From positions 54,733,768 through 54,797,767 of the forward strand of contig CM067360.1 in assembly GCA_034401795.1 (NCBI GenBank): DNA of 64,000 nucleotides, read 5' to 3'. The translations under genes were made by a program, and so were the position numbers. The notes under the pieces were generated by a model, which saw only the letters and a program-made list of their open reading frames with translations, ran no database searches and was not told where the DNA came from. Source of the DNA: Chaetoderma sp. LZ-2023a. Its lineage: Eukaryota > Mollusca > Caudofoveata > Chaetodermatida > Chaetodermatidae. Within the stretch, counting starts at the first letter, position 1. The number at the start of each line of letters is the position of its first letter. Below are positions 25,204 through 37,058 of the stretch, one piece after another.

Positions 25204-27180
25204 CTCGGGACGCTCGTGTAGGAAGCGTCCCTTGGCCTGGGAGATTATGTTCGGAATCTCGGGCAACTGCACAGGATTTTCCACCAGCAGATCTAGAAGA
25301 TCCGTGAACCACGCCCTGCTCGGCCAATACGGCGCTATTAGCAGGACCAGACACGGTTCCTCCCTGACCTTCACCAAAACCTTCGGTAGAAGAATGGTGG
25401 GTGGGTACGCGTAAGCGTGCATCCCTCTCCAGCTTATCGCCAGAGCGTCTGTATCGACGGCATTTGGATCTGTAATCGGCGAGACATATGTCATGATTTG
25501 AGCATTTTCCTTTGTGGCGAACAAGTCCACGTTGGGTTTGCCCCAATGCTCGAAGATCCGTCGCAGAACTGGAGGGTTGAGGGACCATTCTGTTGGCAGG
25601 ATTCTCTGTCTGCGAGACAAAGCATCCGCCAGAATGTTCAATCGGCCAGGAATACGAGCTGCTTTCAAAACAACCGAGTAATTCCTGCACCATTGAATCA
25701 AGTGCCACACCCTGATACACAGAGTGGGCGACCTGGTCCCGCCTTGGCGATTTATATATGATACTACTGTCGAATTGACCGACCGTATCAATATCACCTT
25801 GCCCCTGATCATCGGAAGGAACTCTTCCAACGCCAGTTCCACTGCCATCATTTCCAACAGATTGATATGCAGCTGACTCTCCGGGAGAGTCCATGTGCCC
25901 GAGACCTGGTTCTCCCAGGCAGGCACCCCACCCTTCCAGCGATGCATCCGTGTAAACGGACAGCTGGGGTTGGGGTAGGTGCAGCGAAACCCCTATTAGG
26001 AGATTCTGACGCTGTTTCCACCATAGCAGATGCGATATTATCGGCTCCAAAACTGGCACCAGTTTTGACAGGGGTTCTGTTCTCTGTTTCCACAGAGACA
26101 TCAGATACAACTGGATAGGTCTTCGCATTAGAGCATCGTACGGGATAACCTGCTCCATGGAGACCATTATGCCCAGCATCTGAAGGAACCGCCTCGCCTT
26201 GAATGTGGTTTCCCACTCGAAAACTCTTGAGGATGGCTAACAGAGACACCACTCTGGGCTCTGATGGGTAAACCCTGCCCTCCTCAAGGTCGAATCGCAT
26301 CCCCAAATAAACGAAACGTTGAGTGGGCGTCAACTCGGATTTCTCCTCGTTGACTATGCAGCTTAGATCTGAAAGTAACTTCAGAGTCAGAGCAGTATCC
26401 ACGTTCAACCTGGCTGCCGAGTCTGCCTTAAGCAGCCAGTCGTCTATGTAGGTGTGTAGCGCCACGTTCTCTTTTCTGAGAAACGCTGTCACCGCAAGGA
26501 CCACTCTTGTGAAAACCCTCGGAGCTGTCGACAGGCCAAACGGGAGACTGTAAACTCCCATAGTTGACTCTGAAACGCAAATCTCAGAAACCTGTGCCAA
26601 CTCCGATTCATAGGAATGTGGAAATATGCATTTTTCAGATCGATCGATACACACCACATTCCTTTCCTCAATCCCGCATTACCGACCTCGGAATTTCCAT
26701 CTGGAACCGAGGCGTATGGCTAAACCAATTTAATGGCCTGAGATTGAGTATGGGTCTCCATCCCCCTGTGCTCTTGGGGACAAGGAACATGTTTGAATAG
26801 AAGCCTGGAGTGTTTCGATTTGCTGGATTTATTGCTCCCTTCAGAAGCAAACCCGACACTTCCTTTTGAACGGCTTCTAACTTGTCTGGCTCCCTTGGTA
26901 CGGGTGTCCAGACAGGTGCCAAAGACAGATTTTGTGGTGGAAAGTCCCACCACTCCGGCATGTAACCCTGGGATAACCATCCCAGGACCAGACTGTCTGA
27001 CGTCACACCTTGCCAGGCCTCGACGAAACGCATGAGCCTTCCACCCACCATAGACGCCTCGACGTCTAACGGGGTTGTCCGGCTCGCAGTCCGCCCCCCC
27101 CACTCTTTCTTAACGAGAGAGAGAGAGAACCATTTCGTTCTAGGCACGACGGGTATAACTGGCACCGCTGTTCCTGTCAC
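25204..27180 (-). pseudogene. DIRS reverse transcriptase / RNase H, multiply frameshifted
   Basis: Reading moves through several minus-strand frames. 27180-26668 carries the RT start (LKGAINPANRNTPGFYSNMFLVPK, WRPILNLRPLNWF). About 26671-26489 has SIDLKNAYFHIPM with a catalytic Asp. 26657-25848 has the YSLPFGLSTAPRVFT box and the catalytic YIDDWLL typical of DIRS RTs. About 26179-25193 holds the RNase H start (VYTDASLEGWGACL). 25947-25012 has LLEMMAVELAL and NILADALSRR. At least three frame changes are needed to read it through. The second RNase H acidic position, usually Asp in an SDN-type motif, reads SVN here. A conserved segment after RNase H (PNVDLFATKENAQ) also matches the DIRS layout. 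The protein is not functional in this copy. Confidence 0.88.
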
Positions 27181-27222
27181 ACAGGCGCGGTCCAGGCGGA
27201 TATGAAGGGAGCTTTCGTACCC

Positions 27223-29255
27223 TCAGGTACGCTTCGGCCCCTTCTGTCCGCCCTTTGAGGCCTTACCCTTACCCTTCCCCTTGCCCTTCCCACCTCTAGG
27301 GCGGTCAGGAGCAACATTGGGGAGGGTAGGCGCCTCTACAACCTTCCTGGGCTTCTTCGCCGGCGGCGGCTCTGAAATCCCAGCTGAAGCAGAAGTCGCA
27401 ACAGGCCTAGCTTTCGCCTTGCCCTTATGCTTCTTCTGCTCCTTTGAAGGTTGTCCCGTTAGCGGTTTCCCCACAGGCCCTAGTGCATGCGCTTGTCGCA
27501 CTAGCTCTAGCTGTAGGTTTACCGCTAACCGATTCTGCGCGATACTGGCGGTATCCTCTAAGATGGCCCACGCTTGGCCACCGAAGATGCTAGGCCCTGT
27601 CAGGGGTGTCCCAAGGAGACGCTCCCTGACTGCCGTAGCCGGACGCATATGGTCAATGACCATTTGCCTCCTGGATTTCGTCACACGCGCTTGCACCCTT
27701 GCCAATGCGTCCATCGACAGCACCAGGCCGTCATTGACACATGAAAGCGCCACAGGTGGCACAGGGTGGCCTGCCCCGCTTCAGCCCACACCGACTGAAG
27801 GAGACGATAAGAGTGGTTGACAGCGCTCATCGCTGCCCTCACACCCTCATCGCTAGGGACAGGACTTCTTCCTGGTGTACCTGAGACTTGTCCACAAGTG
27901 CCGGACCGGGGTGACCCGGCACGGCACTCTGGACGCCCAGTACCCATCGGTCACTCCGTGACCGACGGGACTACACCATACCTGTCGTATTCCCCCCGCG
28001 GAATACGACATCTTGCCCGCACCTCCCTGGAGGCCGCAGGGAGCTGACCCTTGGTCATCAGTTGTTTGCTATAAATAGCATCCAACCATTCTATGAACCG
28101 TCCTGATCGACGCAACCGACGGACGGGGCGCATCTTCATCGGCCGTGGCCGAAACCACAGACGGGTCAACCCTGGCTAGCCACGCCAGAGCATCTGACCA
28201 ATCTACCTCCGATGAAGACACCCCCGCAAACACGTCACCCGTTGACGTGCTCACGGGTCTGCCAGCCACGGCCTCCCAGCAAGGAGCCACGGCTGACACG
28301 CCAGGCACTCCGGTACCACACGGTTCCGCCGCCACCCCATGAAACACTCCGGTCCATGGGGTAGGTCCACACGGAAAACCGTACGGACCCGTAGCAGTCG
28401 CGGAACCATAGCCGGACACGGGCGCCCACGGCACCCCACGTCCGACTGCCGGACCAGGCGAGATAGGTGAGTACCACGCCCGGCCCGGCACACCCGTTCC
28501 CGTGACGGCTGGTGCCAAACCAAGCCGCACGGAACCGGTGCACGGTAACGGATTTGCCTCAGCCACAGGCGGAGCCGCTGACCTGGCTTGCGCCAAACCA
28601 GACAAATGGAGGCCAGATCCGTCTAGGACGGAATCAACCTCCATATTCTCCACCTGCGGCTTCACGGGCCGCAGCAACCTCTCCTCCTCGGCCTCCTCGT
28701 CTTCAGACTCCGAAGAGTCGTCACTAGACGAGTCAACCGTGGAACCGTCCTGGCGGACGGCTCCCACACCTGACGGACCGGCCACCGCTACTGGACCACC
28801 CGGAGGTGGCCGCAGAGAAACAGAAACCCGTCTGGCCGAAGCCAGACGGGACTGCCAGGGGGCCGTACGAGACGGCCCCCTCGGTAACCAGTCCAGAATC
28901 CTGTCCGAGGACAGGATCCGTACCAGGCATGGGGAGAAACTGCCCCCCAACCTTTGGTAGCAGGGACGACACCAGCGTGGTCAGAACGCTATGCAGAAAA
29001 ACCCTGCAGAGCCGGACCAAACCACGCCGGCGGTGCCATCTCCGCCACCTCCAGCTGGGGACGTGGAGCACCCGCACCGGCCGAACCGGGCGCTCCACGA
29101 TTTACTCTCGGACCGCCTGACCCCGCGTCAGACCCAGCCAAGTCCTTCTGGGAAAGGAACTTAACCATCGTTTCGACGGACCACACTGCACAAACATTAC
29201 ACCTATGATCTATATTACACAGGGCACACATAAAACAGACATGGTCCTTGAACAT
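27223..29255 (-). pseudogene. DIRS gag-like ORF1, degraded
   Basis: The minus-strand start at 29255 (ATG) lies within a Cys/His-rich stretch (CFMCALCNIDHRCNVC), similar in position and spacing to the zinc-binding N-terminus of DIRS gag proteins. The frame then moves through 28950-28069, with an acidic run (DSSSDDSSESEDEEAEEE) and Pro/Gly/Val-rich low-complexity sequence; 28169-27951 (GRFIEWLDAIYSKQLM); and 27762-27223, ending in a basic GKGKGKGKASKGG tail suited to nucleic-acid binding. Several frameshifts separate the pieces. The gag call rests on position, the Cys motif, the acidic patch and the basic tail rather than on a strong family match. Plus-strand frames here (e.g. 27281-27820) are antisense shadows of GC-rich sequence. 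Confidence 0.65.
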
Positions 29256-30209
29256 TACACGGACAAACTTATGGCAGTCGTCACATGATGGCGGGGCTGG
29301 CTTGGCCTATAAAATAAGCACAAACCTACAATAAACAAGCGGAACGAGACCCGGATGGAAGGCAGACAATTAATTTTCAAATAATTTGACTCATAAATTA
29401 ACCGTAACCTCCCCGCACCCCACCCCGCCACGTTACAACAACGATCGCATTGATTATGACGACAAGTACGCGGCGGGCACAACACACCCATAATAGATCC
29501 TCCAGGATGTGTAACGGCTCCAGGAATCATATCGCATAGCATTCAGGGTATATTTACTAATCAATATAAATTATACTCCTAACGAACGCAGCACGATATG
29601 TGAAGAAAACAACAAAATGTATAACAAAACTGCTGTCTCACACGGTAAAACCGCAGACCACACATCTACTCAAGAATTTTGAAACCACCGATCATTGCAA
29701 ACCGATCGTGATCACACGTAAACTTGATCATTCTAAAGTTTCCGGTACCATTTTTAGTACGCAGCACCCAGAATAAGATGCGCGAATTAATGAAAAATTT
29801 TTCTTCACATAAACATCCGAGCGACCGGGTGTGACGTCACCCGCTCGGATTCTACGGAGAACGACGTCAGCCGATATTCGTGTTAGAAATACCGTAGCAA
29901 ACACCTATTTTCATATCTGCCGATCGCCTGTTGGGGTTTAAAGAAGGCGATCGTCTGGCATATATCGTTGTTAGCACACGTCCCAGATTCTATGGGGACA
30001 GAAATTGGAACATGCGACACAACGAAATTTAGAGACCTAAGTCTTTTAACTATGGATAATAAAGAACAATACAACCTGGTTTTCTTGGGCGGTATTCTCC
30101 ATAGTCCTTAGTTAATCCTTTCAGAACACACAAACTATCACTGATTAAAGACTTAGATTATTTTAAAACACTAAAATCCTTAATGCAAAAAGCATGTATT
30201 GCTCTTGTC
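29256..30209 (-). other. DIRS 5' leader
   Basis: This ~950-bp stretch lies between the right terminal repeat and the gag remnant and should contain the promoter. No long frame with family features was seen. A short inverted repeat with a CRE-like core lies at 29817-29848. Confidence 0.55.
29817..29848. promoter_or_regulatory. CRE-like palindrome in DIRS leader
   Basis: The segment ccgagcgaccgggt...acccgctcgg is an inverted repeat with tgacgtca (29832-29839) near its centre. That octamer is the consensus CREB/ATF site. A second partial site (gacgtcag) lies about 25 bp further on. Upstream placement relative to gag fits a promoter element; function is inferred only. Confidence 0.35.
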
Positions 30210-30367
30210 GCTATGCAAACAAGAATGAGCTCTATGGTAAGCGGGTACTCGGCAGTTGGGAGCCGAGTACCCGGTTCCCAGGAGTCGGTAAAGCTTTCTA
30301 AGTCTATAGTCCTAGAGCCGCTGTCAGAGCCAGCTGTATATCAGAAGTAACAGAATGGTGAGTATTG
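30210..30367 (-). repeat. DIRS inverted terminal repeat, right (element 5' end)
   Basis: The reverse complement of 23357-23513, including the internal hairpin with the gggtactcggc stem. The element continues about 12 bases beyond it to 30379, where LINE ORF2 resumes. Confidence 0.92.
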
Positions 30368-30379
30368 ATCGAAGGAGAA

Positions 30380-31812
30380 ATATGTATGCATGCGCAGAAT
30401 CGTGTGTGAAGACAGACACGGGCCTTACTCCTACATTCCCAGTGCATGTTGGTATCCATCAAGGTAATGTTCTCAGTCCTGTTTTATTTAACATTTTTAT
30501 CAATGATATTGTACAAATATTTAATTCTAGCTGCGATCCGCCTAAATTATATGATCAAATTGTCCCATGCCTAAATTACGCAGATGACATTACTATTTTA
30601 TCAACTTCAGCTCAGGGTCTACAAAATGCACTCGATCAGTTAAGCAAATATTGTAATGATTGGGGTCTTACGGTAAATCTAGTCAAGACTTCAGTAATAG
30701 TATTTAATAAAGGTGGAAAATTAATAACCAAACACAGATTCCTATACAATAAGCAACGCTTATCGATTGTGAGGTCGTGTAAATATCTCGGCATAAAGCT
30801 ACATTGTAACGGGAAATTAAAATCCGCTCAAGATGATCTAAAACAAAAGTCAATGAGGGCCATCTTTAGCCTGAAAAGCTTAAACCAATTCCATCATCTA
30901 TCTGTCGATAATCAACTTAAATTGTTTGATACATTAATACGACCCATTCTTACCTATAATGTAGAAGTATGGGGCCCGCTAAATCTACTACCGTCCCTTG
31001 AGAGAAACGAAGTGATAGAAGACAAATTTGTAACTAGCTTCGAAGGTGAACATCTTCATTTAAAATTTTGCAAAAACATACTAGGCGTTCATTCTAAAAC
31101 ACCAAACTTATGTGTCCTTGGTGATGTAGGCCACTATCCAATCTATATCCAATCTATAGTACACGCTATAAAATATTGGATACACATCGTTTCCGAAATC
31201 CCGAAAACATCGATTATTTACAAAGCATATCTAGAAATGTATAAGAACGACAATTCAGCAATAAGCACTAACTGGGTCACAAGCATTAGAAAAATGTTGG
31301 AAAACTTCGGTTTCACAGAGCTTTGGAATAATCATGGATCGAAGAATATTAATGACACTTTAAAAAATATCAAACAATATTTGCAAAACAGGTTTATTTC
31401 TTACTGGTCGGCGTCATTAAACGACACCAGCCATAGCAGATATGACTTTTATAAAACCGTTAAATGTGCGTTTGCTATGGAAAACTATTTACTAGATGAT
31501 AGGTATAACCGAAAATACAGAGTAGCACTCACAAAGTTCCGAATGAGTGCACATGTACTGCAGATCGAAAAGGGTAGACACCTCAAATTAGAGAGGCAAG
31601 ATAGAATATGTTATTATTGCGATCTAGGCTGCGTTGAAGATGAACACCATTTCCTTTTTACATGTCCTAAATACCAAGACCTCAGAGTAAAGTACTTAAT
31701 TACACGCCTCGCGTTAAAAAATTGGGAGTTATTAAAGAGAAATGTACTGCAGAATTTTGCTAAATATATATACTACGCGTTTGAACGCAGAAACACAACT
31801 GTACATGTCTGA
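30380..31812 (+). pseudogene. LINE ORF2, 3' part: rest of reverse transcriptase and C-terminal zinc-knuckle-like motif
   Basis: This continues the frame of 21180-23319. It opens with NMYACAESCVKT, then the RT box GIHQGNVLSPVLFNIFIND, the catalytic LNYADDITILS, and thumb-region sequence (CKYLGIKLH, RPILTYNVEVWGP). Near the C-terminus CYYCDLGCVEDEHHFLFTCPKY has the Cys-Cys-His-Cys arrangement common at the end of many LINE RTs. The frame is open to a natural stop at 31812. An artificial start inside the DIRS end (30355) gives a longer frame, but its first codons belong to the DIRS terminus. The protein would copy the LINE RNA at the nicked target. Confidence 0.85.
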
Positions 31813-32935
31813 TGCTGATAATTATCGTAGCAACAGCCTTACGGGCCACAGGAATAGAGGGGCCCATGGGCGTTTGAATTCAAGAACGCAGCTGTACAAA
31901 TCTAAGGCTGCTAATTGTCTGAAGCGACCACCACATTATGGACCACAAGAATATAGGGATCCATTTATACTTATGCACCGCCGATTTCTAGATTATCGCC
32001 GTCCAAGTTATGTGTGTGTTGGGACCAATTTATATACTTTGAACCTGGAATTCCCAGAATCTCAGTCTCAGAGTAACTATACAGGCAGCTAAACTGTTGG
32101 ATATATTGAGGCTAATTTGCCTCCGGGCAGTGACTGTCTATGGCAGCAACGGCCCCCGGCCAGATTAGTTTCAAACTACTGAACATAACGTTTATTAACT
32201 TGTAGATCGATCAAAGACATACAATTCGTACACTTCATAGCGGAATTGCTACGTTAAACCTTGTAATGATCGTGACGTCAGCTCCCTGATGACCTAATTG
32301 TCTATGCCGTTTTCTAACTAAGCTCCACATAAGTTCTGCGCAAGTTGGGATGAATTTATATAACTTGAACCCCGACACCCGGAACTTCAATTTCAGAGTA
32401 ACTGTACAGTTAAAATGTTGTATATCTTGAAGCTAATTTGCCTGTGAACAGTGGCTGCCTATGGCAGCAGCGGCTCCAGGTCAGGTTAGATTCAAACCTT
32501 TCAACAGAACAGTTATTAAACTATAAATCAATCAAACACATACAATTGGCACTCTTCATTGCGGACTATTCAATTTTTCCCGACTGTGTTAAACCTAATA
32601 ATGATTATGACATTAGCCCTCTAATAAAGTAATTTAATATGACGTCAATTACTTGGGTAACAGATTGGATCCCTCCATTAGCAACTGTGCGTATTTTAGA
32701 CAGGTGGTATTCGGACCACCTGTCTTGTAGAAGCGCCATCCTCTTGCTTCCAGAACAATGTGGCTAGTCGCAGAAGGCTGACTGTATATATTATGTAATT
32801 TCATGTTCGTTCGAATTATGTTTTTGTTTCTGTAAATTCTAGTTAAACTGTTATATTATGCCAACGTTATATGTTACATTGTAGATCTCTATATGGTCAA
32901 AACGTGTAATTTCGTTCAGTACCAATACATTTCAT
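31813..32935 (+). other. LINE 3' region with internal duplication and terminal hairpin
   Basis: Two diverged copies of a ~230-bp segment lie about 326 bp apart: 32018-32248 (gttgggaccaatttatata... to agcggaattg) and 32344-32568 (gttgggatgaatttatata... to attgcggact). At 32698-32725 a perfect hairpin (agacaggtggt / accacctgtct, 6-base loop) lies about 210 bp from the 3' end. The small plus-strand frames (31742-32092, 32438-32632) are not supported as genes. Confidence 0.7.
32698..32725 (+). other. Perfect hairpin near LINE 3' end
   Basis: An 11-bp perfect stem (agacaggtggt with accacctgtct) closes a six-base loop. LINE reverse transcriptases often recognise 3'-end RNA structures, so this is a candidate recognition element; that role is inferred. 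Confidence 0.55.
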
Positions 32936-34414
32936 TCATATAATGAATATCTGGGAATGGGGACTAGTAATGGTTTTCTACACTAACTCAACAAATTATG
33001 GACATTTTACCATATTATTATTTTCTGACATAAAGCATTCTTAGCCACCAAATATTATATGAATTAGTGTTTAGCACGGAATGTTCTGATGAAAGAGATA
33101 GAATAAGCGCAGAGGAATATGCAATCTGGAGAGGGAAAATGAATTAGAATAGCTACTATTTGAACCCAGTAGGAATTACCTCCCTTATCTATTGCCCACC
33201 AGCTAACATTAAGAATCCATAGCTCGTCATATAGAGAAATACTATGGGCGGATTCAGGATTTCTGGAGAGAGGGGTTTAAATGAAAAGGACAGTTTCAAT
33301 CACCTGCAAGAGAATTATGCAAAGGATTGCACACACACACACTCACGCAAGCACGCACGCACGCAAGCACGCACGCATACATGTCCGCCTGCCCCACAGC
33401 ACACATGCATGTACGCACCAATGCCTACCCACCCATCCGCCCACATGCACACACAAATGAATATACTCACCATGAGAGCAAGTGAATTCGTTTATCAGTC
33501 ATGGCTGCCTTCTCTGGTATAGGCCAGTTTTCTTGTTAGATGGTAATACTGATAGCTTCTGTTTATGATGGTGCATATCTGTGAAGGCACAGGCATTTGA
33601 AGTTTACCCGCCTATTTCATCTTATTAGCATATTTCAGATACTACTATATACATATTAGTTTATGAAATATGCTAATAATATGAAATAGGCGGGTAAACT
33701 TCAAATGCCTGTGGTGAAGGAACAGCTAGAATATCTGATCACTTAGTCAATATATAATACTAAACCTGCTATGTGTGTGAATGATTTTCGGATATATGGG
33801 TTATCTCCAAGGTTTAGCAATTTGTAACAGTTGTTTATGAATGTATAGTACAGAGACCTAATGGTACCTGCTTATATTCAAACTAATCTGTACATAAATG
33901 AGGTCAACTTTCACCATTTGATTCATATTCAGTAGTTTCATTAGTTCAATTTAGTTTAAGCTTTGAAGTAATCTAAATGGCCTCGGAACTCAATACCGTA
34001 ATCATTTCTGCCTTTCTCATATAAGGGATTTCTGGGAGCGAGGATTAGTAACAGTTTCCCACACTAAATAAACAAATTATTGATATTTTACCCTAGTATT
34101 GTTTTCTGACATGAACCATTCTTAGACACCAAATATTATCTGAATTAGGTTCTGGCACGGAATGTTCTGATGAAAGATATGGAATAATCGCTGAAGAATA
34201 TGCAACCGGGAGAGGGAAAATGAATACGAATAGCTAATATTTGAACCCAGTAGGAATTACCTCCCTTATCTATTGCCGACAAGCCAACATTAAGAATCCA
34301 TAGCTCGTCATATAGAGAAATACTATGGGCGGATTCAGGATTTTTGGAGGGAGGGGTTTAAATGAAAATGACAGTTTCAATCACATGCAAGAGAATTATG
34401 CGAAGGATTGCACA

Positions 34415-34446
<32 letters not shown>

Positions 34447-35945
34447 TACATGTCCGCCGGCCCCACAGCACACATGCATGTACACACCAATGCCTACCCA
34501 CCCATTCGCCCATCCGCTCACACGCACACACAAATGAATATACTCACCATGAGAGCAAGTGAATTCGTTTATCAGTCGTGGCTGCCTTCTCTGGTATAGG
34601 CCAGTTTTCTTGTTAGATGGTAAGACTGATAGCTTCTGTTTATGATGGTGCATATCTGTGAAGGCACAGGCATTTGAAGTTTACCCGCCTATTTCATATT
34701 ATTAGCATATTTCAGATACTGCTATATACATATTAGTTTATGAAAAATGCTAATAATATGAAATAGGTGGGTAAACTTCAAATGCTTGTGGTGAAGGAAC
34801 AGCTAAAATATCTGATCACTTAGTCAATACGTGATACTAAACCTGCTATGTGTGTGAATGATTTTCAGATATATGGGTTATCCCCAAGGTTTAGCAATTT
34901 GTAACAGTTGTTTATGAATGTATAGTACAGAGAACTAATGGTACCTGCTTATATTCAAACTAATCTGTACATAAATGAGGTCAACTTTCACCATTTGATT
35001 CATATTCAGTAGTTACATTAGTTCAGTTCAAGCTTTGAAGTAATCTTATGGCCTCGGACCTCAAACCCACAATCATTTCTGCTTTACTCATATAAGGAAT
35101 ATCTGAGAGTAAGGACTAGTAATGGAGAAATGAATTAGAATAGCTACTATTTGAACCCCGTAGGAATTACCTCCCTTATCTATTGGCGACAACCCAACAT
35201 ATTAAGAATCTAGCTCGTCTTATAGAGAAATACTATTGGCGTATTCAGGATTTCTGGAGAGAGGGGGTTAAATGAAAAGTAGATTTTCAATCACCTGCAA
35301 GAGAATTATGCAAAGGATTGCACACACACACACGCACGCAGGTACGCACGCACGCACGCACGCACGCATACATGTCCGCCTGCCCCTCAGCACACATGCA
35401 TGCATGCCTCAATGCCTACCCACTAGTTCGCCCACCCGCCCACACGCACACACAAATGCATGTACGCACCATGAGAGCAGGTGAATTCATTTATCATTCT
35501 CGGCTTCTTTCTCTCGTGTAGGCCAGTTGTCTTGTTAGATGGTAAGACTGATAGCTTCTGTTTTTGATGGTGCATATCTGTGAAGGCACAGGCATTTGAA
35601 GTTTACCCGCCTATTTCATATTATTAGCATATTTCATATGCTACTATATATATATTAGTATATGAAGTATGCTAATAATATGAGATCGGCGGGTAAACTT
35701 CAAATGCCTGTGGTGAAGGAACAGCTAAAATATATGTTCACTACGTCAATATATGATACTAAACCAACTATATGTGTGAATGATTTTCAGATATCTGGGT
35801 TATCTACAAGGTTTAGCAATTTGTAACAGTTGTTTATGAATGTATTAGTACAGATACCTAATGGTACCTGCTTATATTCATACTAATCTGTACATAAATG
35901 AAGTCAACTTTCATCATTTGATTCATATTCAATAGTTGCGTTTAA
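32936..35945 (+). repeat. Satellite array, block 2
   Basis: The block starts with the right copy of the 11-bp target duplication (32936-32946), completing the monomer that began at 16820. Further monomer starts are at 33189, 34270 and 35180 (spacings 1081 and 910). The last is subtype B and is cut by a Tx1-like LINE. The palindrome in the 33189 monomer has fully matched arms (cccgcc with ggcggg). Confidence 0.93.
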
Positions 35946-35963
35946 TTTTTTTTTTTTTTTTTT

Positions 35964-37058
35964 GTAAAATCCTTTATTTACATAAATGTTTGTACAATTA
36001 AAAAGCAGGCCATATGAGCTTGCGTAATATACTTTATGCCGTAATGATCAGTACAAGTGTCCTATTAATCTGAGCAAAATTCAATAACTGTAGCATTTAA
36101 TTTACACAGTATTATAAACACATCAAATAAACCAGTTATTTAAAATATTCCAAAAATACTTTGCCCAAAAGCCGCCCCTGGCATAGGCCGCAACAGCATT
36201 CAATCAAAGCCGTTCCAAAATATCCAAATATGCAAACATCAACATGTAAACGCAATGCAAATCCACCAGGATGGAACCAACACTCACAGATTAAAAGCCA
36301 AAATACCTACGATATCTCACTTTTGCTTGTTGGAACCCTTTGACACTTTCGTGACTGAACCCTACCACTGTCAAAGACAGCAGCAGCATCCCTTCCAGAC
36401 AGTTCCGAAGCATTCAAACCTTCAATGACCGTAAGCTTAAAGCGATGTGAATATAGAAAGACAAAAATCCGACAGGCTAACAGACAAAATCTGACAACCT
36501 GGCTGATGAGCAGACATAAATGCTTATACAATTAAAAAGCAATAGCATAGCCAAAAGATAAACGCATAATTAAAGTTTTAAAACTACTTTGACTGAAAAC
36601 TACCTCCGCCAAAAGCAACAACAGCCTTCAGTCAAAACAGTTCCAAAAGCATCCAAAGAAACCTTAATCAAATACCATTCTGAAAATACTCTGACCGGAA
36701 ACTGCCTCCGCCAAAAGCAGCAACAGCTTCCAGTGAAAACAGTTCCAAAAAACCTATACACAGTTTTGTGCCATTAAATAATGTAAAGAAAACTTAATCA
36801 TGAGTCAAAACAACACTAATACTCAATATACAGAAGAATGCAGCATCTGCAATACTGGACAATATAAATTATGTCAAAAAGTTTTGAAAAAGATCCGACC
36901 GGCAGCTGTCTCAGTTAAGAGCTGAAAACGCTCCCAGTTGGGTCAGTTCCAAAACCTCAGAATGCTCTAATGATGATAAATAATCCGACACCTTTAAGGG
37001 CGCTACAGCATTATAAAACACTAACAAAATGACAAACTTAACAGATAACATACATAAA
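35964..37058 (-). other. Tx1-like LINE 3' region with five diverged ~55-bp repeats
   Basis: The segments near 36155-36225, 36340-36415, 36588-36650, 36688-36750 and 36886-36955 share a pattern (plus strand): a tgaccgaaaactgcct-like start, gccaaaagcagcaacagc, then tcaaaacagttccaaaa. They are spaced roughly 100-240 bp apart. No protein frame is supported; plus-strand frames such as 36161-36343 and 36589-36777 fall on these repeats. Confidence 0.7.

Larger units (their letters stand above)
23320..30379 (-). mobile_element. DIRS-type tyrosine-recombinase retrotransposon, degraded, nested in LINE ORF2
   Basis: The 7.06-kb element has inverted terminal repeats (23357-23513 and 30210-30367) and an internal complementary region near its 3' end. 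Read on the minus strand it has remnants of gag, RT/RNase H and tyrosine recombinase in DIRS order. Boundaries were set by two signs: the internal complementary region copies the two element ends fused together, and removing 23320-30379 restores the LINE reading frame. No target-site duplication is seen, only a short shared agaa at the junctions, as expected for recombinase-based integration. The central part (about 27.0-29.3 kb) is visibly more GC-rich than its surroundings. Confidence 0.9.
17693..32935 (+). mobile_element. Full-length LINE with RNase H1/SGNH ORF1, carrying a nested DIRS element
   Basis: The insertion lies between the two tcatataatga copies. Without the DIRS element (23320-30379) the LINE is about 8.18 kb: 5' leader, ORF1 (18108-20781), 398-bp spacer, ORF2 (21180-23319 joined to 30380-31812) and a 1.1-kb 3' region. 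ORF2 carries an AP-endonuclease-like domain and a reverse transcriptase with a YADD box, as in APE-type non-LTR retrotransposons. No long poly(A) tail is present at the 3' end. By eye the RT resembles the jockey/CR1/I range of clades; I cannot place it more precisely. Confidence 0.85.

Noticed and set aside
27281..27820. 179-codon plus-strand frame
   Set aside because: It mirrors the DIRS gag-like frame in GC-rich sequence where stops are rare; no family features.
28145..29208. Several plus-strand Pro/Thr/Arg-rich frames
   Set aside because: Antisense shadows of the GC-rich gag region.
30355..30379. Start codon for an independent RT gene at 30355
   Set aside because: Those codons belong to the DIRS terminus; the frame is the continuation of LINE ORF2 from 21180-23319.
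36161..36777. Small plus-strand frames in the Tx1-like 3' region
   Set aside because: They fall on the repeated non-coding segments, lie antisense to the element, and match in copy 2 only because the element is duplicated.
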